A stretch of 64,000 bases of DNA from Fischerella sp. PCC 9605. Its GTDB lineage: Bacteria; Cyanobacteriota; Cyanobacteriia; Cyanobacteriales; Nostocaceae. The DNA lies in NCBI RefSeq assembly GCF_000517105.1, contig NZ_KI912149.1, forward strand, positions 1,513,946-1,577,945. The letters run 5' to 3'. Under the pieces are notes generated by a model. That model did no database searches. It had not been told where the DNA came from and saw only the letters and a list, made by a program, of their open reading frames with translations. A program made the translations under genes and the position numbers. Position 1 is the stretch's first letter. Each line of letters begins with the position of its first letter. This document shows, piece after piece, positions 32,947-42,308 of the stretch.

Positions 32947-33247
32947 CGTCTCTATGCCTGCAAGAAATATTTCAATATTCACAAGCGGAGATATCCAAAG
33001 CCTATTCTCTATACAAAATTCACATTCTAACGATATATCTTATCTAAAATATACGCAATTTTAACTAAAATTTTACAAAAAGAATGCAAGGCAATGTTAA
33101 GTATATCCACCGGTGTGCATGAATATCCTTAGAAATACAGTGTAAGCCAGGATATCCCATTACGAATTTATAAAAGCAAATTAAAGTTTTCGTAAACAAC
33201 ATCATATAATACTAAACTTTTTCGCTCAATTCAAGGAAAATTTCGAC

Positions 33248-33670
33248 ATGAGGACTTTAAAAGCGCTAATTAAACAACCGTTGATGTTGCTGCTCGACAA
33301 ACCACCGCCCAAGTTACTCAATAACTCACTGATAGGAGTGCCCGAAAAGTGTAATCAATGGTCAATCGGAATCTATATAGGCAAATCTTTATTTGATTTG
33401 TATTCTCCAGATCAGCAAAAAAACCCTTTTCTGACCCGCCGAGATGTATCAGATGTTCGTGCAGGATTTGTTGCCGACCCATTTATGCTCAACAGAGCAA
33501 GAAATTTGTTCGCACGTATGATTAAGTGCGATCACCTAATGGTTTTCACAAATCGTAAATATTCATCAAAACTTTACAAAATCCGGACACTTACAGCTAC
33601 TTTTTTAAATCTTAAAAACCATTTCAGGATTTCTCTGCCGACAAACTGTATTAAAAACAACGATGGGTAA
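33248..33670 (+). pseudogene. Truncated glucosamine-inositolphosphorylceramide-transferase-like protein
   Basis: The first ~80 residues (WSIGIYIGKSLFDL, NPFLTRRDVSDVRAGFVADPFML) match what I recall of a beta-propeller family annotated as glucosamine inositolphosphorylceramide transferase-like, found in polysaccharide clusters. After VADPFML the similarity stops; the expected beta-propeller continuation (a WYMFFE-like strand) is absent, and the remaining 60 residues are basic and unrecognised. Full members are far longer. I read it as a 3'-deleted relic between two glycosyltransferase genes. Confidence 0.55.
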
Positions 33671-33723
33671 ATGGCTAAGCAGTGGGTGTAGCTGTTGTAT
33701 AGAGTAAATTCACAAGGAATACT

Positions 33724-34824
33724 ATGAAAATTGCTTTAGTACATGATTACTTAACCCAGAAAGGGGGCGCAGAAAGGGTCTTTGAATTACTCTGCAAACG
33801 CTACCCTCAAGCAGACATATACACCTCAGTGTACGACCCTGAGCAAACTATCGATCTAGGTGAGCGAATCGTCAACACGACCTTTTTACAGAATATTCCT
33901 GGTGCGGCTAAACATTTTCGCCTCATGGCTCCTTTCTATTTTCCTGCCTTTCGGGCCTTGGATTTACAAGACTACGATTTGATTATCAGTAGTAGCACCA
34001 GTTTTGCTAAGGCCGTGCGAAAAAAACCTTCAGCAAAGCACATTTGCTTCTGTCACAATATCACCCGTTTTTTGTGGGATACAGAAACCTATTTGCGTGA
34101 GTACGGAGACTATCGATATTTTGCTCCTCTCATCGAACAAGTCTTCCAAGTCATGAGAAAGGTGGATCTTACATATGCACAAGAACCAGATCTTTACATT
34201 GCCAACTCCAGTGTTGTAGCTCGTCGCATCAAACAAACTTACGCGAAGCAGGCCATTGTTATTAACTATCCTATAGATACGAGTAAGTTCGTTTTTGCAG
34301 ATACCAAAGAAGATTACTACCTCGCCTCCGCTCGGATGATCAGCTACAAGCGTCTTGATATAATAATCGAAGCTTTTAATTGGCTGGGGTGGCGACTACT
34401 AATATCAGGAAATGGGCCAGAACGGGAGCGCTTACAATCTAAAGCCTTGAGCAATGTAGAGTTTTTAGGACACGTCACAGATGCCGAACGTACGCAGTTA
34501 TTTGCTAAAGCTAAGTCAGTTATAGTAGCAGCCCTAGAGGACTACGGATTAGTTCCAGTAGAGGCCAATGCCAGTGGAACACCAGTGATTGCCTATGGTG
34601 CAGGTGGAGTATTAGATACTCAAGTACCTGGTAGAACTGGAGTCTTTTTTAAGAGGCAAACGCCCGAATCCATACAATCTGCACTACTAGAAGCCAGGGA
34701 AATAGCTTGGAATTACGATTATATTCGTAATTATGCAGTATCAAATTTCTCAGAACAAGCCTTCTTTAGTAAAGTTGAACAAGTTATTAACCAAACTTGT
34801 AACTTAAATCCATCACTCGTTTAA
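33724..34824 (+). CDS. Glycosyltransferase family 4 (WbaZ-like)
   Basis: A 366-residue GT-B glycosyltransferase. MKIALVHDYLTQKGGAERVFE is the acceptor-domain start typical of WbaZ-like mannosyltransferases. The donor domain carries RMISYKRLDIIIEAF, LLISGNGPERERL, VEFLGHV and ALEDYGLVPVEANASGTPVIAYGAGG, the conserved E-x7-E donor motif. It has an AAGGAAT ribosome site. The stop lies 27 bp before the wzc-like gene, so the two are probably cotranscribed. It likely uses a GDP- or UDP-sugar to extend the lipid-linked unit. Confidence 0.92.
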   Translation: MKIALVHDYLTQKGGAERVFELLCKRYPQADIYTSVYDPEQTIDLGERIVNTTFLQNIPGAAKHFRLMAPFYFPAFRALDLQDYDLIISSSTSFAKAVRKKPSAKHICFCHNITRFLWDTETYLREYGDYRYFAPLIEQVFQVMRKVDLTYAQEPDLYIANSSVVARRIKQTYAKQAIVINYPIDTSKFVFADTKEDYYLASARMISYKRLDIIIEAFNWLGWRLLISGNGPERERLQSKALSNVEFLGHVTDAERTQLFAKAKSVIVAALEDYGLVPVEANASGTPVIAYGAGGVLDTQVPGRTGVFFKRQTPESIQSALLEAREIAWNYDYIRNYAVSNFSEQAFFSKVEQVINQTCNLNPSLV

Positions 34825-34851
34825 TTGATTAGCTGAGGAATAGTAAACGTG

Positions 34852-37080
34852 ATGCAATCTAGTCTGAGTCCCCATGTAAATCCAGTTACTGAAACAGAAC
34901 CGGGTTATGGGCAAATATTCGCGGTTTTAATCCGCCGATTTCCTTGGTTTTTGGTAGTATTTATCGCTTCTATTGCCATTGCTGCCGCCATAACGAAAAA
35001 AACACCACCTACTTACAAAAGCTCAATGCAGTTGTTGATAGAACCAAACTATAAAAGCAACCCACAGGGGGGAGGTGCTGAAGAAAATAGGTTTATCGAC
35101 TCTGGCGTTAAGATAGATACTGCCACTCAACTCAACTTGATGCAGAGTTCCAAACTTCTGCAAAAAGCTGCTGATAAACTCAAGCCTGAGTATCCGGACA
35201 TTACTGCGGAGCAAATCCAGGCTGCTTTAGTTTTAAATCAATTAAAAACAAAAGAAGATGATCCTACTAACATTTTCCAAGCAGAATTCACCGATACAGA
35301 TCCAGAAAAAACACAAAGAGTCTTAAAGGTATTACAACAAGTTTATTTGGAATACAACAGAGAACAGCAGGATGAGCGTTTAAAAAAAGGTCTTAGAGTT
35401 GTAAGAGAACAAATAACCAAAGTAACTACCGAACTGAATGCCGCAGAAGCAAATTTGCAGCGCTTCCGCAGAGCCCAGAATTTAATCGATCCTGAGGCAC
35501 AGGCAAAAGCTCTAGAAGATAATTTAAATAATATTCTGCAAGAAAGACGCACAACTCGTTCTCAGTTTGAGGAGGGAAGGGCCCGCTATGCTAACTTGCA
35601 ACAACAACTGAACCGTAGTCCAAAAAATGCTCTGGTTGCTTCTCGTCTGAGTCAGTCTTCTCGCTATCAGGCGTTACTCAACGAAGTCCAAAAAACAGAA
35701 CTGGCCTTAGCACAGGAACGTTTACGTTTCACCGATGAAACTCCCCAAGTGCAAAAACTACTGGAGCAACGTCAAAGCCAATTAGCATTATTGCAACAAG
35801 AAGCTGGACGTGCTTTAGGAGGTCAATCTGGAGATGCTAGCGCTCAACAAGGGGATAGCTCACTCCAACAAGGACAGTTTGGTCAAATTGATCTGAATCT
35901 CGCTGGCCAGTTAGTAGAGACACAAACAAATCTACTAGCCTTAGCAGCTCGCGACCAAACTCTGGTTGAGAAAGAAAAACAAGTGCGTGAGGAACTCAAA
36001 AGCTTCCCAGCGAAGTTAGCTGAGTACGGTCGCTTACAACCCCAAATTCAACTTAATCGTGAAAGGTTGCAGCAACTGTTGAAAGCAGAACAAGAATTAC
36101 GGCAGGAACTCGCCAAAGGCGGGTTTAACTGGCAAATGGTGGAAGAACCGCGCGAAGGTTCTTTTTTAGGCCCGAATCTCCAGCAAAACCTCATGTTGGG
36201 TGCAGTAGTTGGATTGATGTTGGGAGCTGTTGTCGCTTTTATTCGTGATGCATCTGATGATTCCGTTCACACCACTGCTGAGCTAGAGAAGCAGCTTGCC
36301 TTACCAGTGTTAGGAACCACCCCCAAGTTACCCCTAGCCAAAACTAGAGAATCAGTATTCAAGTTACCTTTCGGTAAACCAGAGGTGCTTGCACCTTGGA
36401 CAATTCAGGTATTGCAATCTTCACCACGCTGGGAATCGCTGGATCTGATTTATAAAAATATTGAACTTGTGAATTCAGTTTCCACGTTCAGATCTCTGAT
36501 GGTGACTTCGGCATTACCCGACGATGGCAAATCAGGTTTAGCATTGGGTTTGGCAATGAGTGCTGCTCGTTTGCATAAACGAGTGCTGCTCATCGATGCT
36601 AACTTGCGCGCCCCCAGCCTCCACAAACAACTCAATCTTCCCAACGAACAGGGACTTTCTACTCTATTGGTAAGTGAGTCTACTCTACCCAACCAAATTA
36701 GTATTCCATCTTCCGGTTCATCCTACATTGATATTTTAACTGCCGGACCAACACCAGCTGACCCAGCCAATTTGTTGAGTTCTCCTCGAATGGAGGAATT
36801 GATGGCAGCATTTGAGGAGAACTATGATTTGGTAATTGTAGATGCTCCTCCAGTTCTAGGTTTGGTGGATGCCCTACTTACAGCATCATCTTGTCGTAGT
36901 GTCGTAATGGTAGCAAGTATTGGTAAGGTGACAAAAGCCCAACTGGCACAAGCTACAGCCATGCTCAATCGGTTAAACCTGATTGGTGTTGTGGCAAATG
37001 GAGTATCAAACTCTGAGAGCACTTACATACCTTATGCAAAACAACACACACTTGCACTGCAACAAGCTATGGAAAAATAA
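34852..37080 (+). CDS. wzc: Wzc-like polysaccharide chain-length regulator and tyrosine autokinase
   Basis: About 742 residues. An N-terminal Wzz domain is flanked by two membrane helices (about 27-45 and 446-466; the second contains LMLGAVVGLMLGAVVAF), with long periplasmic coiled coils between. The cytoplasmic BY-kinase follows: Walker A SALPDDGKSG (K560), Walker A' LLIDANLRAPSLH and Walker B VIVDAPP (D664). The tail has only two Tyr (STYIPYAKQ), fewer than in E. coli Wzc. It controls polymer length and export by cyclic autophosphorylation. The ATG at 34852 directly follows a GTG; a GAGGA ribosome site is at 34835-34839. Confidence 0.93.
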   Translation: MQSSLSPHVNPVTETEPGYGQIFAVLIRRFPWFLVVFIASIAIAAAITKKTPPTYKSSMQLLIEPNYKSNPQGGGAEENRFIDSGVKIDTATQLNLMQSSKLLQKAADKLKPEYPDITAEQIQAALVLNQLKTKEDDPTNIFQAEFTDTDPEKTQRVLKVLQQVYLEYNREQQDERLKKGLRVVREQITKVTTELNAAEANLQRFRRAQNLIDPEAQAKALEDNLNNILQERRTTRSQFEEGRARYANLQQQLNRSPKNALVASRLSQSSRYQALLNEVQKTELALAQERLRFTDETPQVQKLLEQRQSQLALLQQEAGRALGGQSGDASAQQGDSSLQQGQFGQIDLNLAGQLVETQTNLLALAARDQTLVEKEKQVREELKSFPAKLAEYGRLQPQIQLNRERLQQLLKAEQELRQELAKGGFNWQMVEEPREGSFLGPNLQQNLMLGAVVGLMLGAVVAFIRDASDDSVHTTAELEKQLALPVLGTTPKLPLAKTRESVFKLPFGKPEVLAPWTIQVLQSSPRWESLDLIYKNIELVNSVSTFRSLMVTSALPDDGKSGLALGLAMSAARLHKRVLLIDANLRAPSLHKQLNLPNEQGLSTLLVSESTLPNQISIPSSGSSYIDILTAGPTPADPANLLSSPRMEELMAAFEENYDLVIVDAPPVLGLVDALLTASSCRSVVMVASIGKVTKAQLAQATAMLNRLNLIGVVANGVSNSESTYIPYAKQHTLALQQAMEK

Positions 37081-37109
37081 CCAGATTTTTCCCGCTTAGC
37101 TACAAACTT

Positions 37110-37156
37110 AGGGTAGGTTAGGAGCACAGTTAAGCTTTTATACGCCTAACTACCCT
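37110..37156 (+). terminator. Inverted repeat after wzc
   Basis: AGGGTAGGTTAGG (37110-37122) and CCTAACTACCCT (37145-37156) pair with one bulge around a 22-nt loop, 30 bp after the wzc stop. There is no clear T-run. It may be a terminator or a repeat. Confidence 0.4.
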
Positions 37157-38038
37157 CCAATTGCTTGATTCAGGCTGTTTGAAGTTTGGCAAGCAGAAAA
37201 TCTATAAATAAAATCTAACTTAGTTATTTTTTTGATAAGAGTTTCAAAATTACTAATTTAAAATAGTATGTGCAATGTACTTATTTTTTAGTTGTATCCA
37301 ATTTTAGAAACAATGTATAAATTTTAACATAGCATGTATAGGAAATTCAAAAAGGCGATCGCCTCGGTTACTACTACGGAAGACATAAGTAAAATTCCTA
37401 CTCCTGAAAGAATTTCCAGCCTTCTAGGAAATATTATGCTTATTTCGCATAAAAGGTAAATAGCCATATTGAAATCAAGTAAGCATGAAAACATGACATA
37501 AAAACATGAAATCAGCAGAATTTTAATTCTGCGCACAACTGCTTTCTTGCTTCATCACGTTTTATATTATTCATAATAATTAAGATTGTGTTAAACGCTA
37601 ATTTAAAATTATTAAAAAGCAATTGTCATAATTTCACTTTTTAGCTGATTCATAATAACTTAATAATCGCTGAGGAAAGGCGCAAGCTATTTAAAGAGTG
37701 AATAAAGAATCTATTTTTACGTCCGCTATTTTTACGGATTCTTATATCCTAGTTATTGAAGCACATTGTCATCAAAATTCAAAGTCCGAAATGAAAATTT
37801 ATAGATAAATCAAAGCGCTAACAAATACCTTTAAGTATTTATAGATATTCATCTCCTAAAATCTGGAAACTAACAAACAAGATGTGTAGAAGACTATAAG
37901 GTAATTAATCCTGTTTTATCTACTCGATTGATTCCAGATTTTGTCTAGTAAAAAATTAAGTACGGTTCAAGTTCTTTTGCTCAATAGTGATATCAGGTAA
38001 GCAATCTACCTTCTTATATATTTAAGTATCAATACATT
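37157..38038. other. Long A/T-rich leader region upstream of hepC
   Basis: More than 880 bp with no convincing gene between the Wzc-like kinase and the hepC-like gene, the longest gap in the polysaccharide locus. It has one GCGATCGC site (37355) and many A/T runs. A GTA-N7-TAC sequence at 37997-38009 is one base short of the NtcA consensus. It probably contains the regulated promoter of the hepC-hepA part. Confidence 0.5.
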
Positions 38039-38857
38039 ATGACTACCTCAATTATTTCAACTTTAGACGATCGCTACACTGCTGGCCAGCAACACAAAGA
38101 CCGCTACTCATATTGCACACTTGTGTGGCGGCGGAATCAACTTTTGGTAAAGCCTGCTGGGCAAATTAAACAGCCATACATAGCATCGTTAGATGACGAA
38201 CAATCCTTAGTGGAGTGCTTAAAGCATTCGCCAGTAAATTTAGTTCGCATAGACCCAAAGTTAGGAGAAGCAAGATTAAACTTTTGGGCTAATGCCTGCG
38301 AAAAAGCGTCAAAGCCGATATACTTGCGTGTACCATCTGGACAAAAGCGAAAACCCCAAAGCTTAATCTTGAGGCAGTTAAAGCGCATGGTAGATTGGAT
38401 AGTTGCCTTAGTGTTTCTGGTGGCAATGAGTCCACTCATGCTGGGATTAGTGTGGCTGATGCGCTTGTACTCTCCAGGACAAATTTTGGAGCAGGAGTGG
38501 CGTGTGGGAGAACGGGGTAGGTTGTTTAGAATGTTCAAGTTCCGCACAACTGCGATCGACCAAAAAACACACCTCAATGTTCGGGAAGCGGGTTCTGTGG
38601 AACTTAGCGAAGACGAGCAGGGTATCACGATTTTAGGGCGTTGGATGCAGAGATACGGATTTCAAAATCTGCCGTTGTTGTTGAATGTACTGCGCGGTGA
38701 AATGAGCTTGAGCGGACCCCGTTGCTTGACATTGACAGAAGCGGTGCAACTAAATTCAGAAAGGCAAGGACAACTGAATAAGCTGCCGGGGATTATTGAT
38801 TCATGGCAAGTAGAAGCAGAATCTCAACTATTGCCTTTAGATAGCCAAGCTCTGTAA
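38039..38857 (+). CDS. hepC: Heterocyst envelope polysaccharide sugar transferase HepC
   Basis: A 272-residue polyprenyl-phosphate sugar-1-phosphate transferase that should start the repeat unit on a lipid carrier. Residues 1-100 form a soluble N-terminal domain; a membrane helix follows at about 117-140 (VDWIVALVFLVAMSPLMLGLV), then the catalytic part with QEWRVGERGRLFRMFKFRT, LGRWMQRYGFQNLPLLLNVLRGEMSLSGPR and PGIIDSWQVEAE. The Phe-for-Leu/Asp-type changes in GRWMQRYGFQNLPLL resemble HepC more than WcaJ. The call rests on this and on hepA following directly, as alr2834-alr2835 do in PCC 7120. Confidence 0.85.
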   Translation: MTTSIISTLDDRYTAGQQHKDRYSYCTLVWRRNQLLVKPAGQIKQPYIASLDDEQSLVECLKHSPVNLVRIDPKLGEARLNFWANACEKASKPIYLRVPSGQKRKPQSLILRQLKRMVDWIVALVFLVAMSPLMLGLVWLMRLYSPGQILEQEWRVGERGRLFRMFKFRTTAIDQKTHLNVREAGSVELSEDEQGITILGRWMQRYGFQNLPLLLNVLRGEMSLSGPRCLTLTEAVQLNSERQGQLNKLPGIIDSWQVEAESQLLPLDSQAL

Positions 38858-38876
38858 CTTGTAACTGACTTAATTA

Positions 38877-38912
38877 AGTAGTGAATTTAATTTCAGCGGC
38901 AAGTTCACTACT
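38877..38912 (+). promoter_or_regulatory. Inverted repeat between hepC and hepA
   Basis: AGTAGTGAA (38877-38885) and TTCACTACT (38904-38912) are perfect 9-bp complements with an 18-nt loop, in the 232-bp gap before hepA. It could end the hepC transcript or attenuate hepA; no T-run follows immediately. Confidence 0.45.
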
Positions 38913-39089
38913 CAATTTATACAGAGTTATTATGCTTGGACTGCCAAAGCAAATCTCATAAAAATGAGTTGATGAGAGCTATACTTATGTGCGACTGCTT
39001 GCAATGCCAAGGCTTGCAAGCAAAAGCATAGTAATATTGCTCTATCAATTTGTACATAGAACTCAAGCATTCTGTTCTGCCTTGTCAAG

Positions 39090-40952
39090 ATGATCTTAGA
39101 AAAAACACCCATGCATCTCAGAGTTTCCAAGCCAATCCGTAATCTCATCAAGAGCTTAGTCAAAACTACCAATTTCTGGCAGGAAAACTATTTAATATTA
39201 CAAGAATTTAAACACTTTCGCAAAATAGCAATTTTAGCTGTTGTTTTTTCTTTCCTAGCAGCAACATTTGAAGGTGTTAGCATTGGTTTTCTACTTTCTT
39301 TTTTGCAGAGCTTAACTAATCCTAATGCCCAACCTAAGATAGGTATTGCTTGGTTGGATGCTTGGATTGCCAATACACCAGGCATTAATCCTCTATATCT
39401 GATATCTATTTTAATCTTAGTAAGCACTTGGTTGCGTGCAACCTTCAACTACTTTTCAGCAGTTTACACTGACTCTGCTCAACTAAATCTTGCAGATCGC
39501 CTGCGAAAGCAAATATTTGAGCAATTGCAAGCATTGCCACTGAGTTATTTTGCCAAAAGCCGTGGTGGCGAACTCATTAACACAATGACAACGGAGATAG
39601 AAAGGTTAAAACAGGCATTTGGTGGTGTTGGTTTTTTAATTACGCGAACAATGACAGTCAGTGTCTACTTGCTCGCGATGTTTATGATTTCATGGGAACT
39701 TTCAATTATTTCAGTACTGGTATTTTCACTATTAGCAGTAGGATTATCAACATTAAATTCCAGGATTAGAGAAACAAGTTTTGGAATTTCCAATGCCAAC
39801 GCTAATTTTGCATCTACAGCTACAGAATTTATTAACGGTATTCGTACCATTCACTCATTTGGTACACAAGAATTTGAACGTCAGCGTTTTTACAAAGCCA
39901 GTAATAACTTACTCAACTCTTCCATGAAAGTTGTCATGGCTTGGACGCTGGTGAGACCTTTAGCAGAAGGTATAGCTACTACAGTTCTGATCAGTTTAAT
40001 TGTTATTTCGTTTACGAAATTAACGCTGCCAGTCGCTTCATTGCTGACATTTTTCTTTGTATTAGTTCGCCTCGTACCGAATATTCAGGATATTAACGGC
40101 ACAGTAGCATATCTCAGTACTTTGAAAGGCTCGCTAGAAAAGCTTAAGGAAATTCTCAGAACTGACAATAAAACATACTTCTACAACGGCAATATTTTAT
40201 TTAGCGGCTTCAAACGCTCGATTGATATAGTATCTGCGGATTTTGGCTACGATCCCAGTAGCTTGGTTTTACAAAACATTACACTAACAATTGAACGGGG
40301 AAAAATGACAGCGCTGGTTGGAGCTTCTGGCGCTGGTAAAACAACATTAGCGGATCTAATTACTCGATTTTACGATCCAACACAAGGGCAGGTTTTAATT
40401 GATGGAGTTGATCTGCGGCAGTTTGAAATTAACTCACTGCGCCGCAGAATGGCTGTAGTTAGCCAAGATACATTTATTTTTAATACTTCTATTTGGAACA
40501 ATATTGCCTATGGTACATCAGGAGCAAGCGAGGCTCAAATTCGAGAAGTAGCTCGACTAGCAAATGCACTCGAATTTATTGAAGAGATGCCTGAAGGTTT
40601 TGATACACAATTAGGCGATCGCGGCGTCCGGTTATCTGGAGGACAAAGACAGCGGATCGCGATCGCTCGTGCTTTGCTACGCGATCCAGAAATACTGATA
40701 TTGGATGAAGCTACCAGTGCTTTAGATTCTGTATCAGAGCGATTAATTCAGGAATCAATCGAAAAGCTATCTGTGGGTAGAACCGTAATTGCGATCGCCC
40801 ACCGTTTATCAACAATTATTAGAGCTGACAAGGTAGTGGTGCTTGAACAGGGACGGATTGTAGAACAAGGGCAATATCAAGAGTTGCTAGAACAACGTGG
40901 AAAGCTTTGGAAATATCACCAAATGCAACATGAAATGGGACAGATAAATTAA
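39090..40952 (+). CDS. hepA: Heterocyst envelope polysaccharide ABC exporter HepA
   Basis: A 620-residue half-transporter ABC exporter. Residues about 45-345 are a six-helix membrane domain (ILAVVFSFLAATFEGVSIGFLLSFL and later helices). Residues 365-615 are the ATPase: Walker A GASGAGKTT (K417), Q-loop VVSQDTFIF, signature LSGGQRQRIAIARALL (515-519) and Walker B ILILDEATSAL with the switch His in AHRLS. In Anabaena hepA mutants fail to deposit the envelope polysaccharide layer that keeps oxygen out of heterocysts. The ATG at 39090 has little ribosome site; a second ATG at 39111 is possible. Confidence 0.92.
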   Translation: MILEKTPMHLRVSKPIRNLIKSLVKTTNFWQENYLILQEFKHFRKIAILAVVFSFLAATFEGVSIGFLLSFLQSLTNPNAQPKIGIAWLDAWIANTPGINPLYLISILILVSTWLRATFNYFSAVYTDSAQLNLADRLRKQIFEQLQALPLSYFAKSRGGELINTMTTEIERLKQAFGGVGFLITRTMTVSVYLLAMFMISWELSIISVLVFSLLAVGLSTLNSRIRETSFGISNANANFASTATEFINGIRTIHSFGTQEFERQRFYKASNNLLNSSMKVVMAWTLVRPLAEGIATTVLISLIVISFTKLTLPVASLLTFFFVLVRLVPNIQDINGTVAYLSTLKGSLEKLKEILRTDNKTYFYNGNILFSGFKRSIDIVSADFGYDPSSLVLQNITLTIERGKMTALVGASGAGKTTLADLITRFYDPTQGQVLIDGVDLRQFEINSLRRRMAVVSQDTFIFNTSIWNNIAYGTSGASEAQIREVARLANALEFIEEMPEGFDTQLGDRGVRLSGGQRQRIAIARALLRDPEILILDEATSALDSVSERLIQESIEKLSVGRTVIAIAHRLSTIIRADKVVVLEQGRIVEQGQYQELLEQRGKLWKYHQMQHEMGQIN

Positions 40953-41080
40953 AGCTGTCCTCAAGGATCTTTAGTCATTAAAGATTCGCTATAGGAAAGA
41001 TATTGTAATCAATCCAAACTATAATCGTCAAAGCTGACAGGAGCATCTACCAATGTTGTAAATTTACTTAAAAACATGAA

Positions 41081-42220
41081 ATGATTAAAGTTTTTCTAAT
41101 ATGCTCAGGACTCGGTCAAGTCAACCGTGGCTATGAATCTTTTACTCGGGAATGCTTCGATGTTTTATCAGAAGCTAATTGCTTTGACATCACTCTTTTC
41201 AAAGGTGGCGGACAGCCCTCTAAAAAAGAGATTACTTTATGGAACTTACCGCGGCAAAAATGGCTAACAACTCAAATTAGCCAATTTGTTATCGGCACAA
41301 TTTACAGAAGGAAAGACCCTTACTTCACTGAACAATTGTCGTTTTTCATTAGCCTATTGCCATACATTTATTTTGGCAAACCAGATGTTATTTACTTCAG
41401 TGATGAAAGTGTAGGCGATTTACTTTGGCATTGGCGTCGTTTGACAAAACAAAGCTATAAGCTTTTATTTCGCAACGGAGGCCCAACATCAACAATTAAT
41501 AATATCTTTCGCTGGAATTATGTGCATCAATTAGCACCTACTCATTTGCAAGCTGCTTTGGATGTAGGATTGCCAGCCCAAAAGCAAACCTTGCTTCCCA
41601 ATGGATTCAAAATGCTATTCAAGTTAGAGATATTGAGACCAGAACAACGACAAGCTTTGCGGCGTAAGCTGGAATTACCCGAACAGCGACCTTTGATTCT
41701 CTCAGTAGGAGCCATTGGTAAAGCTCACAAGCGTATGGATTACCTCATTCGTGAAATAGCTGCTTTACCTGAACCGCGTCCCTATCTTCTCATGTTAGGG
41801 CAAAAAACCGAGGAATCACCGGAAATTTTTAAACTTGCCAACGAACTACTTGGAACTGAAAATTTCCAGATTAGAACTGTTCCTCATCAGGAAATGCCAA
41901 ATTACTACAAAATTGCCGATGCTTTTGTACTAGCCTCTCTACACGAAGGCTTCGGACGAGTTTTTGCAGAAGCAATGTCTTATGGTTTACCCTGTATGGC
42001 GCACGATTATGAAGTTGCTCGCTTTGTAGTAGGAAAAGAAGGATATTATGCAGATTTTAATAATCAGGGTAGTTTAGCAGGTTTAGTACCCCAAGCTTTA
42101 GCAGAATCTCACGACTCATCTAAGCGCATTCTTCGTCATCAAAGTGTTTACAATCGCTTCAGTTGGGAGAAATTACGCCCAGACTATATTAAACTAATTC
42201 AAACTTGTTACACTTTTTGA
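41081..42220 (+). CDS. Glycosyltransferase family 4 downstream of hepA
   Basis: A 379-residue GT-B glycosyltransferase. The N-terminal domain starts IKVFLICSGLGQVNRGYESFTRE. The donor domain has ILSVGAIGKAHKRMDYLIREI, YLLMLGQ, the loop VPHQEMPNYYKIADAFVLAS and LHEGFGRVFAEAMSYGLPCM, with the E-x7-E catalytic/donor motif. It follows hepA by 128 bp on the same strand; a glycosyltransferase gene also follows hepA in the PCC 7120 HEP island as I recall. It probably adds a sugar to the envelope polysaccharide repeat. Confidence 0.9.
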   Translation: MIKVFLICSGLGQVNRGYESFTRECFDVLSEANCFDITLFKGGGQPSKKEITLWNLPRQKWLTTQISQFVIGTIYRRKDPYFTEQLSFFISLLPYIYFGKPDVIYFSDESVGDLLWHWRRLTKQSYKLLFRNGGPTSTINNIFRWNYVHQLAPTHLQAALDVGLPAQKQTLLPNGFKMLFKLEILRPEQRQALRRKLELPEQRPLILSVGAIGKAHKRMDYLIREIAALPEPRPYLLMLGQKTEESPEIFKLANELLGTENFQIRTVPHQEMPNYYKIADAFVLASLHEGFGRVFAEAMSYGLPCMAHDYEVARFVVGKEGYYADFNNQGSLAGLVPQALAESHDSSKRILRHQSVYNRFSWEKLRPDYIKLIQTCYTF

Positions 42221-42308
42221 GATTTCTAATCTTAAATCAATGGAGCATAACTAATATGCTGGAATCTTTACTAAGACGCAAAATTATTTGGGGAGAAATA
42301 GATAGATC

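Noticed and set aside
32865-33047. 60-codon plus-strand frame
   Set aside because: It runs straight through the foldback repeat at 32891-32946, so it is not a plausible gene.
37324-37536. 70-codon minus-strand frame in the gap before hepC
   Set aside because: Hydrophobic by chance in A/T-rich DNA; no signal or family features support it.
37997-38009. NtcA-binding-like sequence GTA-N7-TAC upstream of hepC
   Set aside because: The NtcA consensus is GTA-N8-TAC; the spacing is one base short and no -10 is placed correctly, so I do not call it a site.
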